This document shows, piece by piece, positions 10,318 through 18,453 of a stretch of 64,000 nucleotides of DNA. Position 1 is the first letter of the stretch, and each line of letters opens with the position of its first letter. The translations under genes and the position numbers were made by a program. Source of the stretch: Methanolobus mangrovi. Its GTDB lineage: Archaea; Halobacteriota; Methanosarcinia; Methanosarcinales; Methanosarcinaceae. The stretch is taken from contig NZ_CP133594.1 of NCBI RefSeq assembly GCF_031312535.1, positions 1,302,001 through 1,366,000 on the forward strand, written 5' to 3'. The notes below the pieces were generated by a model that was not told the origin of the DNA, ran no database searches, and was given only the letters and a program-made list of their open reading frames with translations.

Positions 10318-11354
10318 GATATCAATTCCTCATTCTGTTTTCCAGCATGCAGTTGTTGCCAGAATTCCAGCGGCATGTTCCTGGCAAGTTCCAGTGCACC
10401 TTCAGAAATAGCAAATGTAGAGTCCGGGTCAAGGAATACTTTACCTCCACCAAGTTCTTTAAGCTCATTTTCAATAAAAGTACCAAGATTTGGTAGATTG
10501 CTGGTACCGCCAAATATATGGATATTGTTCCTTACGGTTTCACGTATATCCTGATCAACATCAGATAACACCCTGGTGATGCCTGAAACTATGTCAGTTA
10601 ACACAAACTCACATGCAATCTGCATCTCTTCAGCTATTGATTCCTGAAGGGTGCCATTTTCAAGAGGAACATCCACAATACAAGAATCATGTACTGAACC
10701 AAGATTTCCGTATTTTTCTTTCCACTCCATAGCAAGTTCTTCCGTCATTTTTGAATCCGGCCATCTTTCATTGATAAGTTTAACGATCTCACGATCGATG
10801 TCCTTTCCGGCACATGGAAGACTCAGACACTCATTTTGCTGAGGAATGTTGCTGTTAATAACGCATATATCTGTTTTACCAGATCCTATATCCACTATCA
10901 TTGACCCTTCCTGAAGAGACTTTTTGTAAGCTATGCAAAAAAGCTCATCAACAACCATTGCACCTGAAAATATCTCACTGGAAAGCTCCAGAAGATTCAT
11001 TTTGTATTTCCGGTCCGCATTGGATGGTACACCTATTATTGCATAGGCAGTCTGTTTATCAGGGTCAACATCATGTTTATTAAGAAAATCTTTTAAAAAC
11101 TTCTTGAAAGCAAGAACGTCATCTTTCCCCTTCAATTCATTGTTCAGGGGTTCTTTGATAACACCATCCTGCAATTCCATAGCTTGTTTACCGGATAGTA
11201 TTTTCTCTTCTGTATTGTCGTTACCGTCCTGCAGAAAAGTTACCACACTTCGCTCAGAGAACTTTTTCCCATTGCTGGTGCAAACCGATGTTTTGAACAC
11301 ACCCGCATCTATTCCAAGATACAGGCACCCATTATTACTGTTAAAGTCCTCCAT
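10314..11354 (-). CDS. Actin-like (MreB/ParM/MamK-type) ATPase
   Basis: A 346-residue protein with the actin/Hsp70-type nucleotide motifs in order: phosphate-1 LGIDAGVFKTSV (D16), phosphate-2 VDIGSGKTD (154-162), and the adenosine motif IHIFGGTSNLPNL (about 278-290). Length and layout fit prokaryotic filament-forming actins rather than sugar kinases or Hsp70. It lacks the substrate domains of Ppx, hydantoinase or BcrA-type ATPases. It is the first gene of a two-gene operon with a long coiled-coil protein, suggesting a polymerising cytoskeletal or positioning system. Crenactin affiliation looks unlikely because eukaryote-like actin segments are absent. Polymerisation is inferred, not shown. 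Confidence 0.75.
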   Translation of the reverse strand: MEDFNSNNGCLYLGIDAGVFKTSVCTSNGKKFSERSVVTFLQDGNDNTEEKILSGKQAMELQDGVIKEPLNNELKGKDDVLAFKKFLKDFLNKHDVDPDKQTAYAIIGVPSNADRKYKMNLLELSSEIFSGAMVVDELFCIAYKKSLQEGSMIVDIGSGKTDICVINSNIPQQNECLSLPCAGKDIDREIVKLINERWPDSKMTEELAMEWKEKYGNLGSVHDSCIVDVPLENGTLQESIAEEMQIACEFVLTDIVSGITRVLSDVDQDIRETVRNNIHIFGGTSNLPNLGTFIENELKELGGGKVFLDPDSTFAISEGALELARNMPLEFWQQLHAGKQNEELIS

Positions 11355-11444
11355 ATTGATCTACCACTTTTTACTTGATCCTCATGAAACTCACACAAAT
11401 ATGATCATAAGATATTTTTTCCTGAATATGATGTCTTATTAAAT

Positions 11445-11460
11445 CAGTATTTATATATTA
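11445..11460 (-). promoter_or_regulatory. Probable TATA box for the actin-like operon
   Basis: Read on the minus strand the sequence is ATAATATATAAATAC, about 95 nt upstream of the actin-like start. The spacer 11461-11591 also holds a direct repeat, AATTAACAGAAA, at about 11491-11516, of unknown meaning. Confidence 0.4.
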
Positions 11461-11591
11461 TGAACATGGGATTTCAGTTTATGGCGATGAATTAACAGAA
11501 AAAAAATTAACAGAAAGTAAAAAACAGATACATACGGCATTAAATGAACAAATATACCTATGAACAAGATTTGGAAATATATGTCATTGGA

Positions 11592-12482
11592 TTATATATA
11601 ACTCTCTTTATGTTTTTTGTACAAAACGTGTATGATACCATCTGCAAGTCCCAGTTGTGGTACATGCATATAATTGATATTACCCCAATTCATGACAGAG
11701 TAATATATCTTTGATGCAGGTACAATAACATCAGCCCGATCAGGACGCAGACCAATCTTTGTTATACGCTGCTCCAGTGTGAATCCTTTAAGGTAATTAT
11801 TAAGATCTTTGATATCTTCAGCCATTAGAAGAGTACCATCCTTCCTGCCAGACATACGAAAGAGCTTGTTAATATTTCCACCACTTCCGATAGCATGCTC
11901 AGGTGCATTCTTACTGGTTACACTTTTCACCCAGCTTTTCATCTCATTCCAGTCCTTTTTTGTAACAATGCCTTCTAGCATTCGGATAGTACCTATATTG
12001 AATGACCTGTAAGCAAAAACATTGCTACCTTTGAACAGTATCAGTTCCGTACTGCCGCCACCCACATCAATATGCAGATAAGTTGAATCACTGCTTCCAA
12101 CTATCTTTTCTATACGATTGGAATAGATTATCTTCGCTTCTTTCCTTCCGCTTATAACTTTAAGGTCAATTCCACTCTTTTTCTTGATCATGGAAACAAT
12201 CTCATCGCTGTTGTCAGCCTCTCGCATGGCTGAAGTTGCACATGCCATAAAGTCAATTGGTCCATATGCATCCATCAGGTGTTTGAATGCGATCATCGTA
12301 CTCACTAGACTGGAAATCTTTTCCTGAGATATATTGTTATGAACAAATGCATCCTCGCCAAGACGGATGGGCATACGCACAAGAGATACCTTTTCATAGA
12401 TAGGTTCCACACCCCCGGAATCAACTCTTGATAGAAGCAACCTCACGGCATTGGAACCTACATCAATAGCAGCAAATTTCAT
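11592..12482 (-). CDS. ppx: Exopolyphosphatase, short Ppx/GppA form
   Basis: A member of the Ppx/GppA phosphatase family, which releases phosphate from polyphosphate ends or acts on pppGpp. The actin-fold signatures are clear: AAIDVGSNAVRL at 4-15 and the glycine-rich IDVGGGSTEL at 138-147. At 296 residues it holds only the two catalytic domains and lacks the C-terminal HD-type domain of long bacterial Ppx. The start ATG overlaps the ppk1 stop by one base (TGATG), so it is translationally coupled to the polyphosphate-making enzyme. This pairing favours polyphosphate as substrate. Confidence 0.9.
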   Translation of the reverse strand: MKFAAIDVGSNAVRLLLSRVDSGGVEPIYEKVSLVRMPIRLGEDAFVHNNISQEKISSLVSTMIAFKHLMDAYGPIDFMACATSAMREADNSDEIVSMIKKKSGIDLKVISGRKEAKIIYSNRIEKIVGSSDSTYLHIDVGGGSTELILFKGSNVFAYRSFNIGTIRMLEGIVTKKDWNEMKSWVKSVTSKNAPEHAIGSGGNINKLFRMSGRKDGTLLMAEDIKDLNNYLKGFTLEQRITKIGLRPDRADVIVPASKIYYSVMNWGNINYMHVPQLGLADGIIHVLYKKHKESYI

Positions 12483-14560
12483 CAGGCATCCTCATTATTC
12501 AATTGCTTTTCAAGGAAATCATAGATATCATCCTGAGCCCGGTAAGACCTGTCCCCACCTATTCTGTATTTATTATTCTGGTGCTCATCGATAATTCTTG
12601 CTTTGGTATTATCCAGGAATTGTAAACTCATGTATTCTTTCAACTCATTTTGAAGAGAAGGACCATATATGGGTGTCGCAACTTCCACACGCCTGTCCAG
12701 ATTCCTTACCATCCAGTCAGCAGATGAAATGAAATACCTTTCCTCTTCATTGTTGCAGAAAATGAAAATACGGGAATGCTCGAGATACTTATCAACTATA
12801 CTGATGGCTTCGATGTTTTCGCTGAACCCTTCAACACCCGGAACTAGTGAACAGATACCCCTGATAGCCAGTTTTATCCTGACCCCTGCCTTACTGGCAT
12901 CATAAAGTGCATTGATCATCTCGCTATCCACAAGACTATTCATCTTCGCATGAATGTATGCCGGCTTCCCTTCTTTTGCATTCTTTATTTCATTTTCAAT
13001 GTGTTTTTTGAATGCATTGCGCATTTGCAGAGGAGCTATTATGAGATGCTTGTAATCATATACTTTATAGTTATGAGTGAAGAAATCAAAAACCTTTTCC
13101 ACTTCAAATGTCAGATCAGGATTTGATGTCATAAGCATATGATCACAATAGAGCTTTGCAGTAGATTCATTGAAATTACCTGTCCCGATGCAGGAATAAT
13201 GAACAGGACTATTTCCCTCATTCCTTGTAATATGACAGAGTTTTGAATGGACTTTCAGACCGGGCACACCGTCAATAATCTTTGCACCCGCATCTTCAAG
13301 TTTCTGGGTCCAGTAAATATTGGATTCCTCATCAAACCTCGCCTGAAGTTCAATGACAACTGTAACGCTTTTCCCATTCTTTATTGCGTTAATGAGCGCA
13401 TTGATAACATTGGAATTGCGGGCAACCCTGTAAAGGGTGATCTTTATGCTCGAAACATTGGGATCGATGGCTGCCTCTCTTAGAAGGTCAATGAAATAAT
13501 CAAAAGACTGATAAGGATAATGAAGTAGAATATCTGTTTCCCTTATAGCAGCAAATATGCTTTTATGGCGCAGAAGGTCTTTGTGCGGTAAAGGATGTTT
13601 ATTTTCATAAAAGAATGAATCGGGTCCTACCTGTGGAAAATTCATGAAATCCTTTGCATTATGATATTTACCACCTGGTACAAGATTTTCGAATTTTTGG
13701 ATCTTTAGTCTTTTGAGCGTGAAATCCAGAAGATAGTAAGGCATATCCCGGTCATAGACAAAACGAACTGGCTGGCCTTTTTTTCTTTCCTCAAGGCTCT
13801 CAGATACCTTTTCAAAGAAACTTTTGGTTACATCATCATCAATATCCAGTTCAGAGTCCCTGGTCAGTTTTATCGTATATGCACCTATTGAATCATATTC
13901 AAATGTTGAGAAGATATCATCAAGACCAAAACGTATCACGTCATCCAGCATGATCACACATTTCTTCTCACCACAATGAGGAAGCATGATAAAACGGGGA
14001 AGAACATCCGCAGGAACCTCGATCAAAGCAAATTTTGAACCGTTTGGATCCCACTTTTTCCTGACATCGATTAGAAGATAGATAACCTGATTCTTTAAAT
14101 ATGGAAAACTTGGAATATCTTTCAGCATGACAGGAATAAGACGTGGCCGTACTTTTTCCTGGAAATAGGTTTTAAGGAAAGTCTTTTGAGCTTCATCAAG
14201 CTGTGTTTCATCAACAATGAAAATATCATGCTTTTCCAGCTCCTTTGTAAGTTCTACAAACACTTTGTCAAACTCATCCCGAAGCTCCAGCACTTTATTA
14301 TGAACCTGTCTCATAACCTTTCTAGGTGAAACACCCACCATAACCTTGGATTTAAAACCAGCATCTATCATCCGCTGTAAAGTACCAACCCTTACGCTGA
14401 AAAACTCATCAAGGTTCGAAGAGAATATCCCAAGGAACTTGAGACGTTCAAGTAATGGGACTCCAGGATCTTTTGCTTCCTGGAGTACTCTTTCATTGAA
14501 TGAAAGCCAGCTGATCTCCCGGTTAATATAATCCTTCACTTCATTGGACATAAAGCTCAT
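12482..14560 (-). CDS. ppk1: Polyphosphate kinase 1
   Basis: Catalyses reversible transfer of the ATP gamma-phosphate onto polyphosphate. All four PPK1 regions are present: the N-terminal block INREISWLSFNERVL, a middle phosphohistidine block (KVHSKLC with the catalytic His, then GTGNFNEST), a second PLD-like lobe (YIHAKMNSLVD), and a C-terminal region SSADWMVRNLDRRVE. The open frame extends to 14668, but those first 36 residues are hydrophobic and unlike PPK1. Homology begins just after the ATGs at 14560 and 14551, so 14560 is chosen; the Shine-Dalgarno site is weak. ppx follows with a one-base overlap. The upstream spacer 14640-14690 has several TATA-like runs. Confidence 0.9.
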   Translation of the reverse strand: MSFMSNEVKDYINREISWLSFNERVLQEAKDPGVPLLERLKFLGIFSSNLDEFFSVRVGTLQRMIDAGFKSKVMVGVSPRKVMRQVHNKVLELRDEFDKVFVELTKELEKHDIFIVDETQLDEAQKTFLKTYFQEKVRPRLIPVMLKDIPSFPYLKNQVIYLLIDVRKKWDPNGSKFALIEVPADVLPRFIMLPHCGEKKCVIMLDDVIRFGLDDIFSTFEYDSIGAYTIKLTRDSELDIDDDVTKSFFEKVSESLEERKKGQPVRFVYDRDMPYYLLDFTLKRLKIQKFENLVPGGKYHNAKDFMNFPQVGPDSFFYENKHPLPHKDLLRHKSIFAAIRETDILLHYPYQSFDYFIDLLREAAIDPNVSSIKITLYRVARNSNVINALINAIKNGKSVTVVIELQARFDEESNIYWTQKLEDAGAKIIDGVPGLKVHSKLCHITRNEGNSPVHYSCIGTGNFNESTAKLYCDHMLMTSNPDLTFEVEKVFDFFTHNYKVYDYKHLIIAPLQMRNAFKKHIENEIKNAKEGKPAYIHAKMNSLVDSEMINALYDASKAGVRIKLAIRGICSLVPGVEGFSENIEAISIVDKYLEHSRIFIFCNNEEERYFISSADWMVRNLDRRVEVATPIYGPSLQNELKEYMSLQFLDNTKARIIDEHQNNKYRIGGDRSYRAQDDIYDFLEKQLNNEDA

Positions 14561-14709
14561 TTTTCTTGATTTTAAAAACATTAGAATGCTGTCGTATTTT
14601 AATATAAATACAGCAATCCTGTTATTTAATACTTCATACAGATTCATATATAGTAGTATATAGTACAATATAGCCTAATACGATCAATACAAGTCAACAG
14701 ACACCATTT

Positions 14710-16593
14710 TCAAGATAGGTAAATACCTGATATTGACTGCGAAAACCTCACACTGAAATCCGGATCGATAACCTTTGACCATACATCAGGGAAGGTATCA
14801 AGGAGGTTTTGAAGTTCCTGTTTCCTGTATTCAAGATAAGCATCCACACCCGGATAATCCTGAAGTCCGGTTGAAGCATGGGAACTTTTTTTATCAACTT
14901 CACCCCACCTGCCATATTTCTCGAAATTCTCCAGGAGTTCAAGTGCAACCACCGTATCATGCATATCTCCCAGATTATCCTGGAGGGCCTTCAGATCCCT
15001 TATAAGATCCCTGGACTCTGAACCAAGTACTTCTTTAAAGAATTCAAGTGTATAGCGTAGTATCTTAACATCAATTCTCAGCTGATGATATTTTTCAAGG
15101 GATGGATCGACTACTGTTTCATCTGAAATAACTTCATCATATGCTCTGACAGCTGCAAACTGGGTGTATAAAAGTACAGGCAGAACATCCATGACCCTGC
15201 AAGGAACAGGTTCACCATTCTTATTTATGGATTTCATTTTCCAGGCTTTTTTCCCCAGAAGATAATCAGCAAAATTATTTTTGAACTTATTATACTTTAC
15301 ATCATCCAGATACTCAAGCATGTTACCGCGCTGCTTTGCCTTCTCTATTAGAATGGAATCTGTAAGTGGATCCATGTCTATTCGTATTTCAGGAGATTGG
15401 CCCTCAAGGTAATGATCTATCTTCTCAAGGAAAACATCCAGATCTCTCACAGAACCCAGTACCCTTCTTGTAGATTTGATGTTCCTGTAATGTGAAAACA
15501 TCTTTTTCATATCAAGATAATCTTCCAGAACCTCGATAGCCGAGCGCATACGCATTGCAGCAACCCTCATATCATGAAGTTGTTCAATATCCTTTCCTAC
15601 TTTCGTCCCTCTCTCGTGCTCAACCATGACTCCGAAATGGAACATGAGTATCTTGCGTGCAGCATCTCGCATTGTATCGGTGGCCTTGATGTCGGTCTTT
15701 TTCATTGACCTGAATTCAGAGAACGGAACAACAGGCATGTCGGAGGCAGATATTTCTAGTGTCTCTGCGGAAGCCACTGCAATTGACCCAATATCTTCAA
15801 CTTGAGTTTTTTCAGGTATTCCAATATCCTCTGTTTCCGGAATTTCAACTATTTCCGGGAATTGTGTTGTTTCCAGAGCTGTGGGTTCGATGAAGCTATT
15901 ATCTTCTTTGATCTCTTCAGCAATTGCTGGATCAGACATCGTGTTTTCCTCAGTGTTCTCCATTATTTGTGACTCCGGCTGTTTTTCTCCAGAAGCTGTA
16001 TCAGTTACGATGAATGTATCGTCGCTTCCACTTGTATTTGTAAGGAAAGCTGGCTCGTAAGAAGCTGTTGTTATATTAGTTATCAAGATACCTGCAAAGG
16101 TTGCAAGTACGGAACAATCATTATGTTGATCAGGTTCATTGGCGATGACAGAGCATTGTTTCTGAACGGTTGTTCCCTGCTCTTTTGAGCTTTCAAACGC
16201 CTGCAGAAAATAATTAGCGAAAATATTGATCAATAGCAGAAAAATCCCCAGTGAATAAAATATTATCACATAGGATACCCTTGGATATAAACAGTTGTCA
16301 GGGAATGAGAATACGAACATAAGAACTCCTGTTACAGAGAGCAGCATACCTGCTATGAAAGAATAATTCTGTGAAAGCTGACGGCGAATTCCTGCAATAT
16401 TGATGCCTGCAAGAATTAACAGTATCCCAAAACCCAGTAAGAAGCAGACTATTAATATTACCTCTGAACCGGAACTGCGACTGAGCCTGCTGACTATTGC
16501 AAATAGAAGGCCGGTCATGCAAAACACCAGACCGATCAAAAAACCCAGAGATGCAGTTAAGGAATATTTCTTAACAAACATGTTCGATGACAA
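14710..16593 (-). CDS. Membrane-anchored CHAD domain protein
   Basis: A 627-residue protein built in three parts. Four hydrophobic segments (about 10-33, 43-67, 77-95, 104-128) are followed by an acidic, low-complexity linker (about 130-300). The last part (about 305-625) is a CHAD domain, recognised by LHDMRVAAMRMRSA and the paired YHQLRIDVKILRY with conserved His and Arg. CHAD helical bundles bind polyphosphate, and its place just upstream of ppk1-ppx supports this. The first codon appears to be TTG (16593), preceded by GGGGAG at four bases; an ATG at 16581 is the alternative. A role in tethering polyphosphate at the membrane is inferred. Confidence 0.82.
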   Translation of the reverse strand: MSSNMFVKKYSLTASLGFLIGLVFCMTGLLFAIVSRLSRSSGSEVILIVCFLLGFGILLILAGINIAGIRRQLSQNYSFIAGMLLSVTGVLMFVFSFPDNCLYPRVSYVIIFYSLGIFLLLINIFANYFLQAFESSKEQGTTVQKQCSVIANEPDQHNDCSVLATFAGILITNITTASYEPAFLTNTSGSDDTFIVTDTASGEKQPESQIMENTEENTMSDPAIAEEIKEDNSFIEPTALETTQFPEIVEIPETEDIGIPEKTQVEDIGSIAVASAETLEISASDMPVVPFSEFRSMKKTDIKATDTMRDAARKILMFHFGVMVEHERGTKVGKDIEQLHDMRVAAMRMRSAIEVLEDYLDMKKMFSHYRNIKSTRRVLGSVRDLDVFLEKIDHYLEGQSPEIRIDMDPLTDSILIEKAKQRGNMLEYLDDVKYNKFKNNFADYLLGKKAWKMKSINKNGEPVPCRVMDVLPVLLYTQFAAVRAYDEVISDETVVDPSLEKYHQLRIDVKILRYTLEFFKEVLGSESRDLIRDLKALQDNLGDMHDTVVALELLENFEKYGRWGEVDKKSSHASTGLQDYPGVDAYLEYRKQELQNLLDTFPDVWSKVIDPDFSVRFSQSISGIYLS

Positions 16594-16620
16594 TGATCTC
16601 CCCTCGGGTAATATCGACTA

Positions 16621-16965
16621 TTATAATTTAATGCGCTTCAGTTCATTTATAGTCTCACTGAGAACCTTTTGCTGCATTTTCATTTGCCTGATATGACTTT
16701 TTATCAGGCGTTTTTTTGCTTTTTTGCTTTTGTTTTCGGAAAGTGAACCTTTTAGTGCCTTTAGCTTTGATTGGACCTTGAATTTCACTATTTCCCTGTC
16801 CTTAAGGATTGCTTTAACCGGACAGATCTTTATGCATTTGCCACAGTTGATGCATTTTTCATTTAAAATAAGAGCTTTCCCCTTTACCATATCAATTGCA
16901 TCCACAGGACATTTTTTTACACATTTCCTGCACGAAATACATTCCTTTTTATTGACCCATGGCAT
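16621..16965 (-). CDS. 2[4Fe-4S] ferredoxin with basic C-terminal tail
   Basis: Two complete CxxCxxCxxxCP clusters (CISCRKCVKKCP and CINCGKCIKICP) occupy the first 50 residues and should bind two [4Fe-4S] centres. The remaining 60 residues are strongly basic and helical (KSKKAKKRLIKSHIRQMKM). Such a tail is unusual for a ferredoxin and might bind RNA, DNA or polyphosphate. The open frame reaches a GTG at 16974, but AGGGAG (16979-16974) sits eight bases before the ATG at 16965, which is the better start. It is 28 bp upstream of the CHAD gene on the same strand. Confidence 0.82.
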   Translation of the reverse strand: MPWVNKKECISCRKCVKKCPVDAIDMVKGKALILNEKCINCGKCIKICPVKAILKDREIVKFKVQSKLKALKGSLSENKSKKAKKRLIKSHIRQMKMQQKVLSETINELKRIKL

Positions 16966-17101
16966 ATTATTCACTCCCTATTACTAATGGGTCAAGCAGG
17001 TATAAAAGTATATACAGTGAAGGAAATATACTATACGTTGCTGTCATGTGAAAACTTATGCTGACCAGATTCAACATTCATTTGCTTAAAGAGAGATTGA
17101 T

Positions 17102-18397
17102 ATGATCCAGTCCATCCAGTGGGGTATTGACCCTTTATCATTCGTTTTTCTGGAGAAGATAATACTTTCACTGATGATAGGGATACTTATCGGTATTGAG
17201 AGGGAACACTGGCGTGCAGATAAAAAGATATTCGCAGGGGTCAGAACCTTTGCCATTACCTGCATAACAGGTACTCTTGCCACGCTACTTGTTGATTATA
17301 TCGGCGTATGGATACTTGTTATAACAAGTCTTCTTGCAGTTCTTTCTTCAGCAGCTCTCATATACGTCGTCAACATCCTCAAAGGTAAATCAGGACTTAC
17401 TACTGCAATTGCACTCTTCTGCACATACCTTTTAGGAATAGTCGTTGCCCAGGGACTATATCTGGTAGCAATAGTCACAGCCCTTATACTGACTTTCATC
17501 CTTATAGAGAAGAAACCTCTGCATTCATTTGCAGAGCATCTCTCGGAAAGTGACATAAATAGCGCTATTAAATTCCTGGCAGTTGCCTTTGTACTTTACC
17601 CGATAATGCCGGAAGAACCCATCTATGGAATTCTGAGGCTCAAATCAGCCATACTTATAGTAGTACTGGTCTCATTCATTAGTTTTGTAAGTTATATTTC
17701 CCTGAAAAAGATGGGGCCAAAAGGTGGCATTCCGTATTCTGGTTTTTTTGGAGGATTCATTAGCAGTGAAGCCACCGTAGCTGCACTTTCAGGATTATCA
17801 ATGAAAAGACCGATACTCAAGGATTCCATTCACATCGGTTCAATGCTTGCAGTAGTATCTATGATCATAAGTAACACTATTATAGCACTGATTGCAGATC
17901 CGACTGCAAAGACTGCCTCATTAATGGCTCCACCTTTCGTGGTAATGGGAAGCATCGCCATTATAGTTGTAGCACTCAAATGGAAGAATACATTGAACCT
18001 GGAAGAAAGCATAGATATAGGCTCACCGTTCGCACTTGGTCCGGCATTCAAATTCGGAGCTGTATTCACAATACTCCTTGTTATCGCTAACTTCGCTAAC
18101 GAATATGGAGGAACAGGGGGGGCTTATGTGACAGCACTCGGAGGAATAGTCAGCAGTTCTGCAGTGACTGCTTCTGTAGCAGCACTGGCATTCTCAGGAA
18201 ACCTTTCGGTCCAGACAGCTGCTGAAACAGCGATCCTTGCCGGACTTATCAGTACCCTCAGCAAAACATTCTACATAAAGGTCACCGGCTCACCCGAGCT
18301 GTTCAAAACATCCCTTTTATCATTCATCGCGATTGTAGCAGCCGGGTCTGTCACATTGATAATATGGAGCTTTTACATACGGACATATCTTGGTTAA
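17102..18397 (+). CDS. MgtC/SapB-like membrane protein with DUF4010
   Basis: A 431-residue integral membrane protein with about 12 hydrophobic segments. The N-terminal third has the MgtC/SapB signature (GILIGIEREHW, then GVRTFAITCITGTL), and the rest matches the DUF4010 type (GFFGGFISSEATVAAL, GGIVSSSAVTASVAALAF). The substrate is unknown; Mg2+ or other ion handling is only suggested by the MgtC-like part. It is the first plus-strand gene of the polyphosphate district, 56 bp before the tandem PPK2, and might balance cations bound to polyphosphate. Confidence 0.75.
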   Translation: MIQSIQWGIDPLSFVFLEKIILSLMIGILIGIEREHWRADKKIFAGVRTFAITCITGTLATLLVDYIGVWILVITSLLAVLSSAALIYVVNILKGKSGLTTAIALFCTYLLGIVVAQGLYLVAIVTALILTFILIEKKPLHSFAEHLSESDINSAIKFLAVAFVLYPIMPEEPIYGILRLKSAILIVVLVSFISFVSYISLKKMGPKGGIPYSGFFGGFISSEATVAALSGLSMKRPILKDSIHIGSMLAVVSMIISNTIIALIADPTAKTASLMAPPFVVMGSIAIIVVALKWKNTLNLEESIDIGSPFALGPAFKFGAVFTILLVIANFANEYGGTGGAYVTALGGIVSSSAVTASVAALAFSGNLSVQTAAETAILAGLISTLSKTFYIKVTGSPELFKTSLLSFIAIVAAGSVTLIIWSFYIRTYLG

Positions 18398-18453
18398 TTA
18401 GAGAATCTATATAACTATATATATTGAAGCGTACTATTTTTTATGGATAATAC

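Noticed and set aside
14561-14668. Upstream ATG giving ppk1 an extra 36 residues
   Set aside because: The added part is hydrophobic, overlaps TATA-like promoter DNA and has no PPK1 similarity.
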